DNA from: CAWGXZ01 sp963826695
Lineage (GTDB): Bacteria > Pseudomonadota > Gammaproteobacteria > Burkholderiales > Burkholderiaceae_C
Reading direction: 5' to 3'
Length of the DNA: 64,000 nt
Assembly: GCA_963826695.1 (NCBI GenBank)
Contig: CAWGXZ010000004.1
Span: forward strand, 558,001-622,000
Positions 42,595-52,996 of the stretch are shown here, in pieces. The position numbers and the translations under genes are program-made. Numbering within the stretch: the stretch's first letter is position 1; every line of letters begins with the position of its first letter. A model generated the notes under the pieces. The model did not search any database and was not told the origin of the DNA. It saw only the letters and a list, made by a program, of their open reading frames with translations.

Positions 42595-42840
42595 CGACGA
42601 GTGGTAGGAGGCGTGTGGCCGGTGTGGCGACATGCGAAAACTATCGGCAACGGGTTTGACGACTTGAGCGCTTTCCAACGCAGGCCGGCGGTCCCCGGGG
42701 GTGGCGCGGCCGGTCGCCGGCGCGGCGCCCGGTGCGGTCCGGCAGGGCGGTCGCTCGCCGCGCTCCCGGGCAAAGCGGCTACGATGCCCGCTCCCGGCGC
42801 CTGGTCGCCGAGCGATTCCGACTGATTGGGAGGTTGACTG

Positions 42841-44043
42841 GTGTTCGATATCGCCATCCTCGGCCAGGTGGCTCTGGGCTATTGCCCTTTCATCGACCGC
42901 GACCGCACCGTGACCGCGACACGGCTCACCGCCGTACCGCTCAGTCCGGCGCTGCGTCTCGATGCAGGTCAGTTTCTCGACGTGGTGCGCAGCGTCTGGC
43001 CTGCCGATGGCGGTCGGGTCTCGCTGAACGTGGTCAGCGAATCGCTGCTGCAGGACTTGCTCGAGGCCGAACCGGCGGGCAACGTGATGATCGAGGTGCC
43101 GGCCTTCATGGCCAGCGACGAGGCAAACAGCGCGTCGATTCGTCGCCTCCATGAAAACGGCAACCAGTTGCTGATCAAGGGTCGCCCGGTGCGCGAATTG
43201 CCGCGCGACCTCCTGCCTTGTTTTCGCTACGCAATCATCGATCTTTCGGAAGATCGGCGGATCAACTCAGGGCAGTCGGCACCGGCCGGCGTCAAGCGAA
43301 CCATCGCCCATGTGCAATCCGGGGTGCGCCGCTTCGACGAGATGGAGGCGAGTTTCGACCGCGGTGCTGCTGCCGTCCTGGGCTGGCCGATCGAGGACGA
43401 TGTCCAAGCGCAGCCCGACGGCAGCAAGATGCCCCCGCCGGACATGGCGGTGATCGCCGAGCTGATCGGCCAGATCGATGCTCGGCAGGCCCCCGAGAAG
43501 CTTGCAGCCACGCTGCGCCGCGACCCGACGCTTGCCTTTCGGATGCTGCGCTACATCGCCTCGCCGTCGTTCGGCCTGCAGGTCGAGATCGGATCGTTCC
43601 GTGATGCCATCACGTTGCTCGGCCCGGAACGGCTGAAGCGCTGGCTCACCTTGATGCTTGCCACGGCGAGTGCGCATACCGGCGTGAAGCCGATGATGTT
43701 TGCTGCGGTGCGCCGCGGCTTGTTGATGGAGGAACTGGCGCGTGGCAGCAGCGACGAGACCATGCGCGGCGAGATGTTCCTCTGTGGAATCTTCTCGTTG
43801 CTCGACCGGCTGCTGCAGCAGCCCTTTGCGGAGATGCTGCAGAGCATGCCGGTCTCCGAGCGGGTGCATCATGCACTCGGCGAGAACGCCGGCCCCTACC
43901 GTCCCTACCTCGAACTGGTGCGGGCTGTCGAAAGCGGCACGCTGGAAGCTTTTCGGGATGCCGCCGACGAGTCGATGCTTGGCGTGGCGGAGATCAACCG
44001 GGCCTTGCTGACCTCGCTGGCGATTGCCGAGCGGGTTCGATGA
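42841..44043 (+). CDS. HDOD-domain signalling protein with degenerate EAL-like N-terminus
   Basis: A 400-residue cytosolic protein. The first half (GQVALGYCPFIDRDRTVTATR) resembles the degenerate EAL domains of YuxH-type proteins and lacks catalytic residues for cyclic di-GMP hydrolysis. The second half, from about residue 195, is an HDOD domain (LIGQIDARQAPEKLAATLRR; SPSFGLQVEIGSFRDAITLL). It is probably a regulatory scaffold. It starts with GTG 42841 and precedes a cluster of other signalling genes. Confidence 0.82.
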   Translation: MFDIAILGQVALGYCPFIDRDRTVTATRLTAVPLSPALRLDAGQFLDVVRSVWPADGGRVSLNVVSESLLQDLLEAEPAGNVMIEVPAFMASDEANSASIRRLHENGNQLLIKGRPVRELPRDLLPCFRYAIIDLSEDRRINSGQSAPAGVKRTIAHVQSGVRRFDEMEASFDRGAAAVLGWPIEDDVQAQPDGSKMPPPDMAVIAELIGQIDARQAPEKLAATLRRDPTLAFRMLRYIASPSFGLQVEIGSFRDAITLLGPERLKRWLTLMLATASAHTGVKPMMFAAVRRGLLMEELARGSSDETMRGEMFLCGIFSLLDRLLQQPFAEMLQSMPVSERVHHALGENAGPYRPYLELVRAVESGTLEAFRDAADESMLGVAEINRALLTSLAIAERVR

Positions 44044-44122
44044 CCGCAGGGCAGCCGGCCGGTGGCCGCGGGCGCCGGGCTGCGCCTGCGCCTGCGGCTT
44101 CAACTGAACGGCTGCTGCGCCG

Positions 44123-47100
44123 ATGACGGCGGCGATCGAAGCCCATGCGCCGCCGCTGAGCGGCCTGCTCGATCTGCTGTCGGACCCGGTGGTTCTCTTC
44201 GGCGCCCAGGGCCGGGTGGAACACGCCAACCCGCCCGCCGAGCGATTGCTGGCCGGCCTCGCAGGCGCGTCTCCTGCGGTGCTCGGCGTGCAGCTCGGCA
44301 GGGAGGCCGCAGCCTGGCTGCAGCGCCTCCTCGGCAAGGACGCGCACGCCGATGGCATGCCGGCCGAGCTGCATCTGCCCGCAGGCGCGGTCGATCGACT
44401 GGCGTGGCAGCCGCTCGGCGAAGGTCGTGGCGCGCTGCACCTGCGGCTGCGCGCGACGCCACGGCGGCCGGCCGGCGGTGCCGCCGACGAACTCGGATTG
44501 CGGGTGATCTGGGAGGCGCCGTTTCCGGCCATGCTGCTCGACCGGCGCTTTCGCACCATCGACGTCAATGCGGCATTCAGCCGCTTCTGCGGGCTGCCGC
44601 GTGAAGCGCTTGATCGGCCTGGATCCGCTCGAACTGGTGCCATGGGAGGAGCGCACTGCGGTGCTGGCCGATCGCCAACGGCGCAGCGCGTCACCCGACC
44701 CGCAGGCAGCGGGCAGCCTTTTCGAGCGCCGCTTGCGCGACGCCGAGGGTCGAGACCGCTGGTGCCGTGTCGCCGTCAAGCCGCTGGTGGGTTCGGACGG
44801 CAAGGCGTTCCAGCTCGCGATGTTTCAGGACACGACCGCCGAACACCTGGCCCGGGCACGCGCCGACTGCTCGGCGCGCGAGCTCGACGACTGGTTCGTG
44901 CTCAGCCCGGTCGGCATGGTGCTCTACAACGAGGAAGGCCTGCTGATTCGCACCAATGCTGCGTTCGAAGCCCTCATCGGCAAGCTGCCGGTGTCGCTCA
45001 ACGAGGCCAGCGAGCCGCTGCGCGAGCTGCTCGCGTGGAACCAGGGGCCGCGTGCCGAACTGGTGCAGGCGGGCGGCACGCCGGTCGTTGCCGAGCGCTG
45101 GTTCACCAGCGACGGCGAATCCGCGCGCCCGCAGCGGCTGCGAGCCTCGGCACGCAGCTACCGCACACCGGACGGACATCTGCGCTTCATGGCGGTGGTC
45201 GAAGACCGCAGTGTCGACGAGGAGCGCGACCTCGCGCGGCTGAAGATCGACGCCTTGATGGAGACCGCGGGCGTCGGCCTGGCCACCTTCCAGGAGGCGT
45301 CGGGCTGGGTGCACCACCAGGTCGGCCCGGGTGGTGGAGGTGCTGGTGGCGAGCAGCGGCGCGTCTTCGACGTCTCCTCGGCCGACGCGCTGCGCTCGAT
45401 CAATCGCGAGATGGTGCTGCCGCAGACGCTGCCCGACTACGAGCAGTTGCAGCAGGCCCTGCGACAGGCCGAACGCGCCGAGGTGCGCTATGCCGTACAG
45501 CATCCGACGCTCGGCGTGCGCTGGCTGCTGACGCGGGTCGAGCCGGCAACGCTCGCCTCGGGGCAGCGCACCACGTCGGTGGTGACGCTCGACATCACCC
45601 GGCAGCAGGAGACGCAAGCGCGCAGCGACCAGTTGCTGCGCGAGGTGACGATGATCCTGGAGAGCAGCAGCGCCGGCATTGCCTATCTTCGGGGGCCGCT
45701 GCTGTTGCGCTGCAACCGCCGTTTCAAGGCGCTGTTCGGGCTGCGCGGCACCAGCATCGAAGGCAGCAGCGTTCACGAATTGTTCGCCGGCGACGCACAG
45801 GTGCAGCGGCTGCTGGTGGCGACGACGCGCGCCTTGGCCGCCGGTCGGCGCTACGAAGGCGAGTTCGAACTGCCGCCGCGTCCAGGCAGCCACCGGCTGG
45901 CGCGCTGGATCGCCGTGTCGGTGCGCCGCAGCGGACCGACCGAGGCCATTGCCCTGCTGTCCGACATCACCCGCTTGAAGGCGCAGCAGCGCGAACTCGA
46001 GGCTTTCGCGCGCGACCATGAGCTGATGTTCAGCCTGTCGGAGATCGGCATCGCCTTCGTCCGCGAGGGCGTCATCCATCGTGCCAACCAGGCCCTGCAG
46101 GAACTCACCGGTTACAGCGCTGCCGAACTCGCAACGTTGCCGCCGGCGCTGCTTTTCGCCGACCGCCCGACGTTCGAACGCGTTGCGGCGCAGCAGGAGC
46201 AGGCGCTGGCTGCACACGGTCGCTGGAAGGGGGAGTGGCCCCTGCGGCAGCGCAGCGGCCGGCTGATCTGGGTGCAGGTCAGCCACCGGCTGGCAGTGGC
46301 AGGCGACGCCCGGCGGGGAATGATCGCGGCTTATGTCAACGTCGACGACCGGCACCGCGCCGAACGGCTGCTGTCGCTGCAAGCCGAGCGCACCCGGGTC
46401 ATTCTCGATTCGGTGCTGGTCGGCATCGTGATCGTCGGCGCCCGTGGCATCGAGTGGATGAACCGTTCGGCGCGCCGGATGTTCGGCGGCGACCTGGTCG
46501 ACTTCATCCACCTCCCGCTGGAGACCGTCGCCACGCCCGAGCCGGAGCATCCCTTTCGCCAGACGCATCATCTCGGCGAACTCGACGAGGGTCGCGCCGA
46601 GACTTTCGAGTGTCGCGTCCGGGCGCGCGACGGACGCGAATTCTGGGTGGTCGGAAACCTCGTGGTCACCGGTGGCGTTTCCGGGACGTCCGGCCGTCAG
46701 GTGACCTACGCATTGCTCGACATCGACCGGCGGCGCCAGGCCGAGCGGCAGCGCTCGCATGCCGAGGCCTCGCTGCAGCGGCTCATCGAAGCCGCGCCGC
46801 TGGCGATCACGCTGCGCGACGCGGCGACGCTGCAGGTGCTGCATATCAACCAGGCCGCCGCCCACAGCCTCGGTCGCACGCCGCAGCAACTGGTCGGACT
46901 CGTCCCCGAGCAGATGTTCCCGGCGCCGATGGCCGCGCTGCGCCGCCGCGACATGGAACTGGCGCTCGCCTCTGCGGGCGTTACCCAGCGCGAGTACCGG
47001 GTGAACGCGTTCGGCACGGTGCAAATCTGGGACGCGCGCTACCTGCCTTTGGCGGGCGAGCCGGGATCGCCCCCCGACCAGCTGCTGGTGGTCGCCACCA

Positions 47101-47753
47101 ACGTCACCGAGCAACGCGTCGCGCAACAGGCGCAGCTGGAGGCAGCCATCGGCCAGCGCGAAATGCTGGTCAAGGAAGTGCATCACCGAATCAAGAACAA
47201 TCTTCAGGGTGTCGTTGGCCTGATGCAGCAGATCGCGCAGCGCAAGCCGGAGGTCGCCGGCCCGATTGCCGAGGTGGTCGGCCAGGTGCAGACGATTGCG
47301 CAGGTCTATGGGCTGCAGGTGGGCACGAGCGGCCCGCTGCGCGTGCAAGGCGTTGCCGAGGCGATCACCCAGTCGGTCCAGCGCACCTTCGGCGAGCCGG
47401 TGAGCTTCAGCGTCGAAGGCCGCGACGCCGATGCCTGGCTGTTGCCGCAGGGCGATTCGATACCCATCGCGCTGGCGCTCAACGAGCTGCTTACCAATGC
47501 GCTCAAGCACAGCGCGCCCCCCGAAGCCGAATGCCGCCTGGTCTGCGATGACGGCGGTGTGAAGCTGGCGATCGTCAACCGCGGACGGCTGCCGGACGGC
47601 TTCGACCTGGCGCACTACCCGGGTGGCATTTCAGGCCTCGGGCTGGTGCAGGCGCTGCTGCCACGGCGCAGCGCCAGCCTGGCTGTGTCGCAGCAGGGCG
47701 AATCCGTGTTGGCGATCCTTCTGCTGCGCCCGCCCGCCGTGATGCGCCCCTAA
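44123..47753 (+). CDS. Multi-PAS sensor histidine kinase (HisKA_2), reading frame broken near 44612
   Basis: A cytosolic sensor kinase with about eight PAS-like repeats ending in a HisKA_2 domain (EMLVKEVHHRIKNNLQGVVG) and HATPase domain (ALALNELLTNALKHSAPPEA), the kinase class that partners ANTAR regulators; one follows. The N-terminal frame from ATG 44123 encodes a first PAS and most of a second (FSRFCGLPREAL), and the remainder is in the +1 frame (IGLDPLELVPWEER). One extra G at 44612 breaks the frame; without it the PAS core reads through. Either the gene is inactivated at its 5' end, it makes a shortened kinase from an internal start, or the base is an assembly error. Confidence 0.75.
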
Positions 47754-47797
47754 TTGTTCGGTGTGTGAATGCCGGCGCCCACGGCACAATCGATTCG

Positions 47798-48418
47798 ATG
47801 CATGCTCCTGCAAGCCGGCCGCTGGCCAAGGGCCGGATCCTGGTGGTCGACGACGACCGCCTGGTGCTTGCGACACTGAGCCATGGCTTGAAGCAGGCGG
47901 GTTTCGATGTCATCGATGCCGACAACGGTGACGACGCCATCCTGCTGGCGCGCGAGCACCAGCCCGACCTGGCCCTGCTCGACATTCGCATGGAGGGCAA
48001 GAGCGGCTTCGATGTGGCCGCGTACCTGCGCGCCTACTGCCCGATACCGTTCATCTTCCTTTCGGCCTTTGCCGATCAGGCGACGATCGCTCAGGTCAAT
48101 GCCCTCGGCGCCAGCGCCTATCTGATCAAGCCGCTCGACATCGGCAAGATCGTGCCGGCGATCCAGGCTGCACTCGGTGCGCACCGGCCGGCCCCGGCAC
48201 CCGCGCTTACCGGGCCCAAGGCACCGCCGCAGGAAAAGACGCCAAGCGCCGGACTGCTGATCGCGATGGCGGTCGGGGTGCTGATGGAGCGGCACAGGCT
48301 GGCCCGGGGGCCGGCGATGGCGCGCCTGCAGCAACTGGCCGGGGCTCGCGGCATGCCCATCAGCGCACAGGCCGAGGCGCTGATCGCCGATATCGAGCGG
48401 CCGTCGCGAACCCACTGA
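47798..48418 (+). CDS. Response regulator with ANTAR RNA-binding domain
   Basis: A 206-residue regulator. A receiver domain (ILVVDDDRLVLATLSHGLKQ with Asp in LALLDIRMEGKSG) is followed by a linker and a C-terminal ANTAR domain (AMAVGVLMERHRLARGPAMA), which acts on nascent RNA as an antiterminator in AmiR/NasT-type systems. It follows the HisKA_2 multi-PAS kinase by 44 bp. Its RNA targets are not visible nearby. Confidence 0.88.
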   Translation: MHAPASRPLAKGRILVVDDDRLVLATLSHGLKQAGFDVIDADNGDDAILLAREHQPDLALLDIRMEGKSGFDVAAYLRAYCPIPFIFLSAFADQATIAQVNALGASAYLIKPLDIGKIVPAIQAALGAHRPAPAPALTGPKAPPQEKTPSAGLLIAMAVGVLMERHRLARGPAMARLQQLAGARGMPISAQAEALIADIERPSRTH

Positions 48419-48438
48419 GGCGCGGCGTTGCCGTGGGC

Positions 48439-49626
48439 TCAGCGCGAGCCGAGCGAGAAGTGAAAGGTCGCGCCCCGCCCGGATTCCGCATCGGCCCAGA
48501 TGTCGCCGCCGTGGCGTCGCACGATGCGCCGCACCGAGGCCAGACCGATCCCGGTGCCCTCGAACTCGCTGGCGCCGTGCAGCCGCTGGAACATGCCGAA
48601 CAGCCGGTCGGCATGCCGCATGTCGAAGCCCGCGCCGTTGTCGCTGACGCTGAAAACGCCGGGGCGCTCCGGATGGCGACCGAAGCGGATCACCGCCGGA
48701 TCGACGCGTCCGCTGTACTTCCATGCGTTGCCGAGCAAGTTCTCGATCACCACCCGCAGCAGTGCCGGGTCACCGATCGCCTGCATCCCGGGCTCGATCG
48801 TCAGCTGGACGCCGCGCTCGGGCTGTTGCCGACGCAATTCCTCGGCGACGTAGCCGGCCAGTTGCGACAGGTTGACGCTTTGGCGCGAAAGCGGCTGGCT
48901 CGACAGCTTGGAGACGGCGAGCAAGGCATCGATCATGCCGTTCATTCGCGCTGCGGCGCTCAGCACGCGGTCGAGATGATCGTTGCCGATCCGGTCGAGC
49001 AGGCTGCCGTAATCCTCCTTGAGGATGCGTGCGAAGCCGTCGACGACCCGGATCGGCGCGCGCAGGTCGTGCGACACGGTGTAGCCGAAGGCGCTGTGCT
49101 CCGGGTCCTCGGCGCCCGGCGGCGGCGCCCGGACGGCGGGTGCCGGCTCGACCCGCGAGCTTTCACGCACCATGCCCAGATAGCCGTCGAAGCTGCCGTC
49201 GGGTGCGCTGAGGCGGCTGGCGCGCAACTCGCCGCGCACCGGCAAACCTCCGCTGACCAGCGCACGCTCGACCGTGGCGACCACCAGCGGTCGCTGGCCT
49301 TCGAGCTGCGAACGCAGTGAACTGCCTTCGGTTTCGCCGAAGCACTGCCAGACTGGCCGTTGTGCGACATCGTCCGCGCCCGCCTCGCCGCTGCTTGCCG
49401 GCGGCTGCAGCCACTCCAGGACGTGCGCTGCATCGCTGCGCCAGAGCCAGACGTCGGTCACATCGCGCAGCGCGCGCTGTTCGCTGGCGCCTCGCGCAAG
49501 TCGCTCGGCATCGCCTTGCGTGCGAAGCCAGAGCCGACGAAGCCCCCACAGCGTCACGGCCAGCAGGATCGTCAACAGCAGGCACAGCAGCGACAGCAGC
49601 GACAACGGGGAGCCATCCACCATCAT
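48439..49626 (-). CDS. Membrane sensor histidine kinase with PAS domain
   Basis: A 395-residue kinase. A single N-terminal membrane helix (LSLLSLLCLLLTILLAVTLW) is followed by a PAS-like region, a HisKA domain (FGYTVSHDLRAPIRVVDGFA, His in SHDLRAP) and a HATPase domain (IENLLGNAWKYSG; GTGIGLASVRRIV). This is the bacteriophytochrome-like kinase type. ATG 49626 (MMVDGSPLSL) is chosen. It is convergent with the ANTAR regulator, with 20 bp between stops. Confidence 0.88.
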   Translation of the reverse strand: MMVDGSPLSLLSLLCLLLTILLAVTLWGLRRLWLRTQGDAERLARGASEQRALRDVTDVWLWRSDAAHVLEWLQPPASSGEAGADDVAQRPVWQCFGETEGSSLRSQLEGQRPLVVATVERALVSGGLPVRGELRASRLSAPDGSFDGYLGMVRESSRVEPAPAVRAPPPGAEDPEHSAFGYTVSHDLRAPIRVVDGFARILKEDYGSLLDRIGNDHLDRVLSAAARMNGMIDALLAVSKLSSQPLSRQSVNLSQLAGYVAEELRRQQPERGVQLTIEPGMQAIGDPALLRVVIENLLGNAWKYSGRVDPAVIRFGRHPERPGVFSVSDNGAGFDMRHADRLFGMFQRLHGASEFEGTGIGLASVRRIVRRHGGDIWADAESGRGATFHFSLGSR

Positions 49627-49824
49627 CGACACGGTGCGGGCCACCGCATCGACCCCGGCGAATGCGGCCGTGCGGGGGGGTGGCTGCGCGCACGACCGAC
49701 CGCACGGGTTCCATCGAGGCAAGGCGTCTTGCCTCGGCGGCCGGTGGTCGACAACATGGGGGAATTGTAGGCACCGGTCTTTAATGAGCCGGGCCCCGCC
49801 GCGCCTGCTCAAGTTGCGGGGATC

Positions 49825-50391
49825 ATGACCGAAAAGCTGTTGACCGACGTGTGCGGCAGCATGTTCTTGCGTGGGGCCCTCGCCTCGCCTCGCCTCGTTG
49901 CGCCGCTTGCCGAGTCACACGTCCCTGTTGCAGACTTCTACATGCTTAGAAAAACCGGGGGTGAAAATGCCATTGGGTGTGCGCAAACCCAGGCGGCGCC
50001 GCTGCCGGTTCCCGGCGCCGGTGGGCTCGACGCTGCGGCTGTGGCTCAACTGATCGCGCTCGACCCGAGCGGCAAGAACCGCTTGCTCGAGCGTGTTGCC
50101 GATGCATTCGCCTCGTCGAGCGCGCGGCTGCTGCCACAACTGCACCAGTCCGCTGCAACGGGTGACCGGCTGCTGCTGCGGCATGTCGTGCATACCTTCA
50201 AGTCGTCTTCGGCAAACGTCGGTGCGCATCGACTGGCGTCGCTGTGTGCTGTTCTGGAGCTCGAGATCCGGCAGGGTGTTGCGCATTCGCGGCCGCTGCC
50301 CGAGGCCACCGAGGAGATTGCCGTCGAAGTGCTTGCCGTCGAGGCAGCCCTGCGGCGTCTGTCGGGCGCAGCTGCAAGCCCGGCTCAATGA
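49825..50391 (+). CDS. Hpt-domain phosphotransfer protein
   Basis: A 188-residue protein whose C-terminal half is a histidine phosphotransfer domain with phosphoacceptor HTFKSSSANVGAHRL near residue 127. The N-terminal 60 residues are low complexity and contain a CTCGC pentamer repeat; a downstream ATG at 49942 is a plausible alternative start. It overlaps the REC-GGDEF-EAL gene by four bases (ATGA), so it probably relays phosphate to that receiver. Confidence 0.82.
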   Translation: MTEKLLTDVCGSMFLRGALASPRLVAPLAESHVPVADFYMLRKTGGENAIGCAQTQAAPLPVPGAGGLDAAAVAQLIALDPSGKNRLLERVADAFASSSARLLPQLHQSAATGDRLLLRHVVHTFKSSSANVGAHRLASLCAVLELEIRQGVAHSRPLPEATEEIAVEVLAVEAALRRLSGAAASPAQ

Positions 50392-52619
50392 ACATTGCGA
50401 TGCCGGAGCAACCGAAGATCCTGCTGGTCGACGACGACGCGGTCAGTCGCTTGCTGACCTCGCTGGCTCTGCGCGAGCGTTCCTTCGATGTCACCGAGGC
50501 GACCACCGGCGAAGAGGCCCTGGCACTGCTTGGCAAGTGCTTGCCGGATGTCGTGGTACTCGATGCCGTGATGCCCGATCGCGATGGCTTCGAGACCTGC
50601 CGCGACCTGCGGATGCTGACCGGCTGCGAATCGATGCCGGTGCTGATGCTGACGGGACTCGACGACGACGCGTCGATCAACCGCGCCTACGAGGCCGGCG
50701 CCACCGACTTCTTTGTCAAGTCGAACCAGTGGAGCCTGCTGGCCGGCCGGTTGCGCTACCTGCTGCGCTCGTCGCGGACCCGGCAGGAACTCGAGCGCAG
50801 CAAGTCGAAACTCGCCCGCGCGCAGGATTTGGCGCGCATGGGCAGCTTCGACTGGCGCCCGCGCGAGGGCGGGCTCACGTTCTCGTCCGAAGGTCTGCGG
50901 GTCTTCGAGATGGGGCAGGGCGAGCGGCTCGACTTCCTGACCGTGCTGCGGATGACCCAACACGCCGACCGCGGCGGCCTGCTTGCCGTGCTGCGCGACG
51001 CGTTCCGCCGCCATGCGGTGGTCGCCACCGACGTCCCGGTGCTGCTGCCAGGCGGGCGGCAGCGGATCGTTCATGTCGAGGGCGAGCCCGAGTTCAGCGA
51101 GTACGGGCAGTTCATCGGCTATACGGGCATCGTCCAGGACGTGACCGATCGCCGCATTGCCGAGGACAAGATTCGCCATCTCGCCAACTTCGACGCGCTG
51201 ACCGGTCTGCCCAATCGGCGCCAGCTGATCTGGCGCGCCGAGCGGGCGCTCGACCATGCGCGGCGCGCCGGCCATCAGGTGGGCTTGCTGCTGATCGATC
51301 TCGACCGCTTCAAGGTCATCAACGACACCCTGGGCCACGGCGCCGGCGACGAATTGCTGATCGAGGTGGCGCAGCGGCTGCGCTCGTGCGTGCGGCACTC
51401 GGATCAGGTGCAGGAGGCCCCGCTCGACGGCATGGCGTCGCGCTCGCACCGCACGCTGGAGGCGGTCGGCCGGCTCGGCGGCGACGAGTTCGTCGCCCTG
51501 CTGCCCGAGGTCGGTGACGAGCGCGATGCCGAGCGTGTCGCCGAGCGGGTGCTCGAGCTGATGCGCGAGCCGATCCTCGTCGGCGGTCAGGAGTGCTTCG
51601 TCACCGCCAGCGTCGGCATTGCGCTTTATCCGCGCGACGGCGTCAACGTCGTCGACCTGATGCGCAACTCCGACGTCGCGATGTACGCGGTGAAGGCGCA
51701 AGGGCGCAACTCGGCGGCGGTGTACCGCCCGGCGCTGGCCGGCAGGCGGCGTGAGAAGCTGGAGCTCGAAAGTGCCTTGCACAAGGCCATCGAGCGCGAC
51801 GAGCTGGTTCTCTACTACCAGCCGAAGGTCGATCTGCGCGGCGGCCGCATGATCGGCGTCGAGGCGCTGATGCGCTGGCAGCGCGATGGCGTGCTGGTGC
51901 CGCCCGGCGACTTCATTCCGCTGGCCGAGGAAACGGGTCTGATCATCCCGCTGAGTGAGTGGGCCATCCGCGAGGCAGCGCGCCAGGTGCGCCTCTGGCG
52001 CGACCGCTTCGGTTTCGCCGGTGCGATCGCCGTCAACCTGCCGAACCGCCTGTTCGAGCGCACCGACCTGGTCGAGCACATTCACAACGCCGTCACGACC
52101 TTCGGCGTACCGCACGACTCGATCCAGCTCGAGATCACCGAGACCGGCCTGATGCGCGAGCTGCAGAACGTCGTTCCGTCGCTGCACCGGCTCAACGAGA
52201 TCGGTGTCGAGATCGCGATCGACGATTTCGGCACCGGTTACTCGTCGTTGGCCTATCTGACGACGCTGCCGATCAGCGAGTTGAAGATCGACCGCAGCTT
52301 TATCCGCGATCTCGGCATGACGCCGCAAAGCAATGCGGTGGTGACTGCGATCATCGCCCTGGCGCGCTCGCTCGGCCTGCGGGTGGTCGCCGAAGGCGTC
52401 GAGAACCTGCGCCAGATGGAGGTGCTGCACCGGCTCGGCTGCAACCTGATGCAGGGCTATCTGTTCAGCCGGCCGAGGCTGCCCGACGAGATCGAAAGCT
52501 GGCAGCAGCAAACGCTGCTGCCCGGCAAGGCGCCGTGGGTGCTGCCGGTCCATGAAGAGCGCAGTGAAGCGCAGGCAGCGCCAGGCGCTGCACCGACGGT
52601 CAGCTTCGATCCGGCGTGA
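50388..52619 (+). CDS. REC-PAS-GGDEF-EAL cyclic di-GMP enzyme
   Basis: A 743-residue response regulator. Receiver domain (ILLVDDDAVSRLLTSLALRE, Asp in VVVLDAVMPDRDG), PAS-like domain (AQDLARMGSFDWRPREGG), diguanylate cyclase with intact GGDEF (RLGGDEFVALLPE) and phosphodiesterase with EAL (GVEALMRWQRDG), DDFGTGYSSL and LQLEITETG-like motifs. Both catalytic domains look active. Output would be a change in cyclic di-GMP. It is coupled to the upstream Hpt gene. Confidence 0.93.
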   Translation: MNIAMPEQPKILLVDDDAVSRLLTSLALRERSFDVTEATTGEEALALLGKCLPDVVVLDAVMPDRDGFETCRDLRMLTGCESMPVLMLTGLDDDASINRAYEAGATDFFVKSNQWSLLAGRLRYLLRSSRTRQELERSKSKLARAQDLARMGSFDWRPREGGLTFSSEGLRVFEMGQGERLDFLTVLRMTQHADRGGLLAVLRDAFRRHAVVATDVPVLLPGGRQRIVHVEGEPEFSEYGQFIGYTGIVQDVTDRRIAEDKIRHLANFDALTGLPNRRQLIWRAERALDHARRAGHQVGLLLIDLDRFKVINDTLGHGAGDELLIEVAQRLRSCVRHSDQVQEAPLDGMASRSHRTLEAVGRLGGDEFVALLPEVGDERDAERVAERVLELMREPILVGGQECFVTASVGIALYPRDGVNVVDLMRNSDVAMYAVKAQGRNSAAVYRPALAGRRREKLELESALHKAIERDELVLYYQPKVDLRGGRMIGVEALMRWQRDGVLVPPGDFIPLAEETGLIIPLSEWAIREAARQVRLWRDRFGFAGAIAVNLPNRLFERTDLVEHIHNAVTTFGVPHDSIQLEITETGLMRELQNVVPSLHRLNEIGVEIAIDDFGTGYSSLAYLTTLPISELKIDRSFIRDLGMTPQSNAVVTAIIALARSLGLRVVAEGVENLRQMEVLHRLGCNLMQGYLFSRPRLPDEIESWQQQTLLPGKAPWVLPVHEERSEAQAAPGAAPTVSFDPA

Positions 52620-52670
52620 GCCGCAGGGAGCGGGGGCAGGTTGGGCCTGCGCGGAGATGACTCACACAGG

Positions 52671-52697
52671 TTGCTTGGTGTGCAGATACGCTATACA
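52671..52697 (+). promoter_or_regulatory. Candidate promoter for higBA
   Basis: TTGCTT at 52671-52676 and TATACA at 52692-52697 are a plausible -35/-10 pair with a short 15-bp spacer, just before the higB GTG at 52706. The symmetric ATACGCTAT between them could be an operator bound by HigA. Confidence 0.4.
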
Positions 52698-52705
52698 GTC
52701 GGACC

Positions 52706-52984
52706 GTGATAAAGAGCTTCGCTCACAAGGGCATCGAAGGCTTCTATGCAGCCGGTAGCAAGGCAGGCATCCAACCGGCTCATGCCGCGCGCCTGCGCCG
52801 TCAGCTGGCGCAGCTCGACCAGGCTACAGGCCCCGCCGACATGAATATTCCCGGCTGGAAACTTCATCTGCCGAAGGGCGACCTTGCCGGGCATCGGGCC
52901 GTGTGGGTGAGCGGCAATTGGAGAATGACGTTCCGGTTCGACGGCGCCGACGCTTCCGTTGTCGACTACCACGATTACCACTGA
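52706..52984 (+). CDS. higB: HigB-like mRNA interferase toxin
   Basis: A 92-residue toxin of the RelE/HigB superfamily, which cleaves translated mRNA on the ribosome. Core motifs are MIKSFAHKGIEGFYAAGSKAG, LHLPKGDLAGHRAVWVSGNW and RMTFRFDGADASVVDYHDYH, with the basic and C-terminal residues typical of HigB. It starts at GTG 52706 and lies 12 bp before the antitoxin gene, the toxin-first order of higBA operons. Confidence 0.9.
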   Translation: MIKSFAHKGIEGFYAAGSKAGIQPAHAARLRRQLAQLDQATGPADMNIPGWKLHLPKGDLAGHRAVWVSGNWRMTFRFDGADASVVDYHDYH

Positions 52985-52996
52985 AGGGACCCGAGC

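Noticed and set aside
44600..44625. Programmed ribosomal frameshift in the PAS kinase
   Set aside because: No slippery sequence or downstream stimulatory hairpin is evident around the extra base, so mutation or sequencing error is more likely.
49878..49898. Phase-variable pentamer (CTCGC) repeat in the Hpt gene
   Set aside because: Only three to four copies are present and an alternative start downstream would bypass it; too weak to claim.
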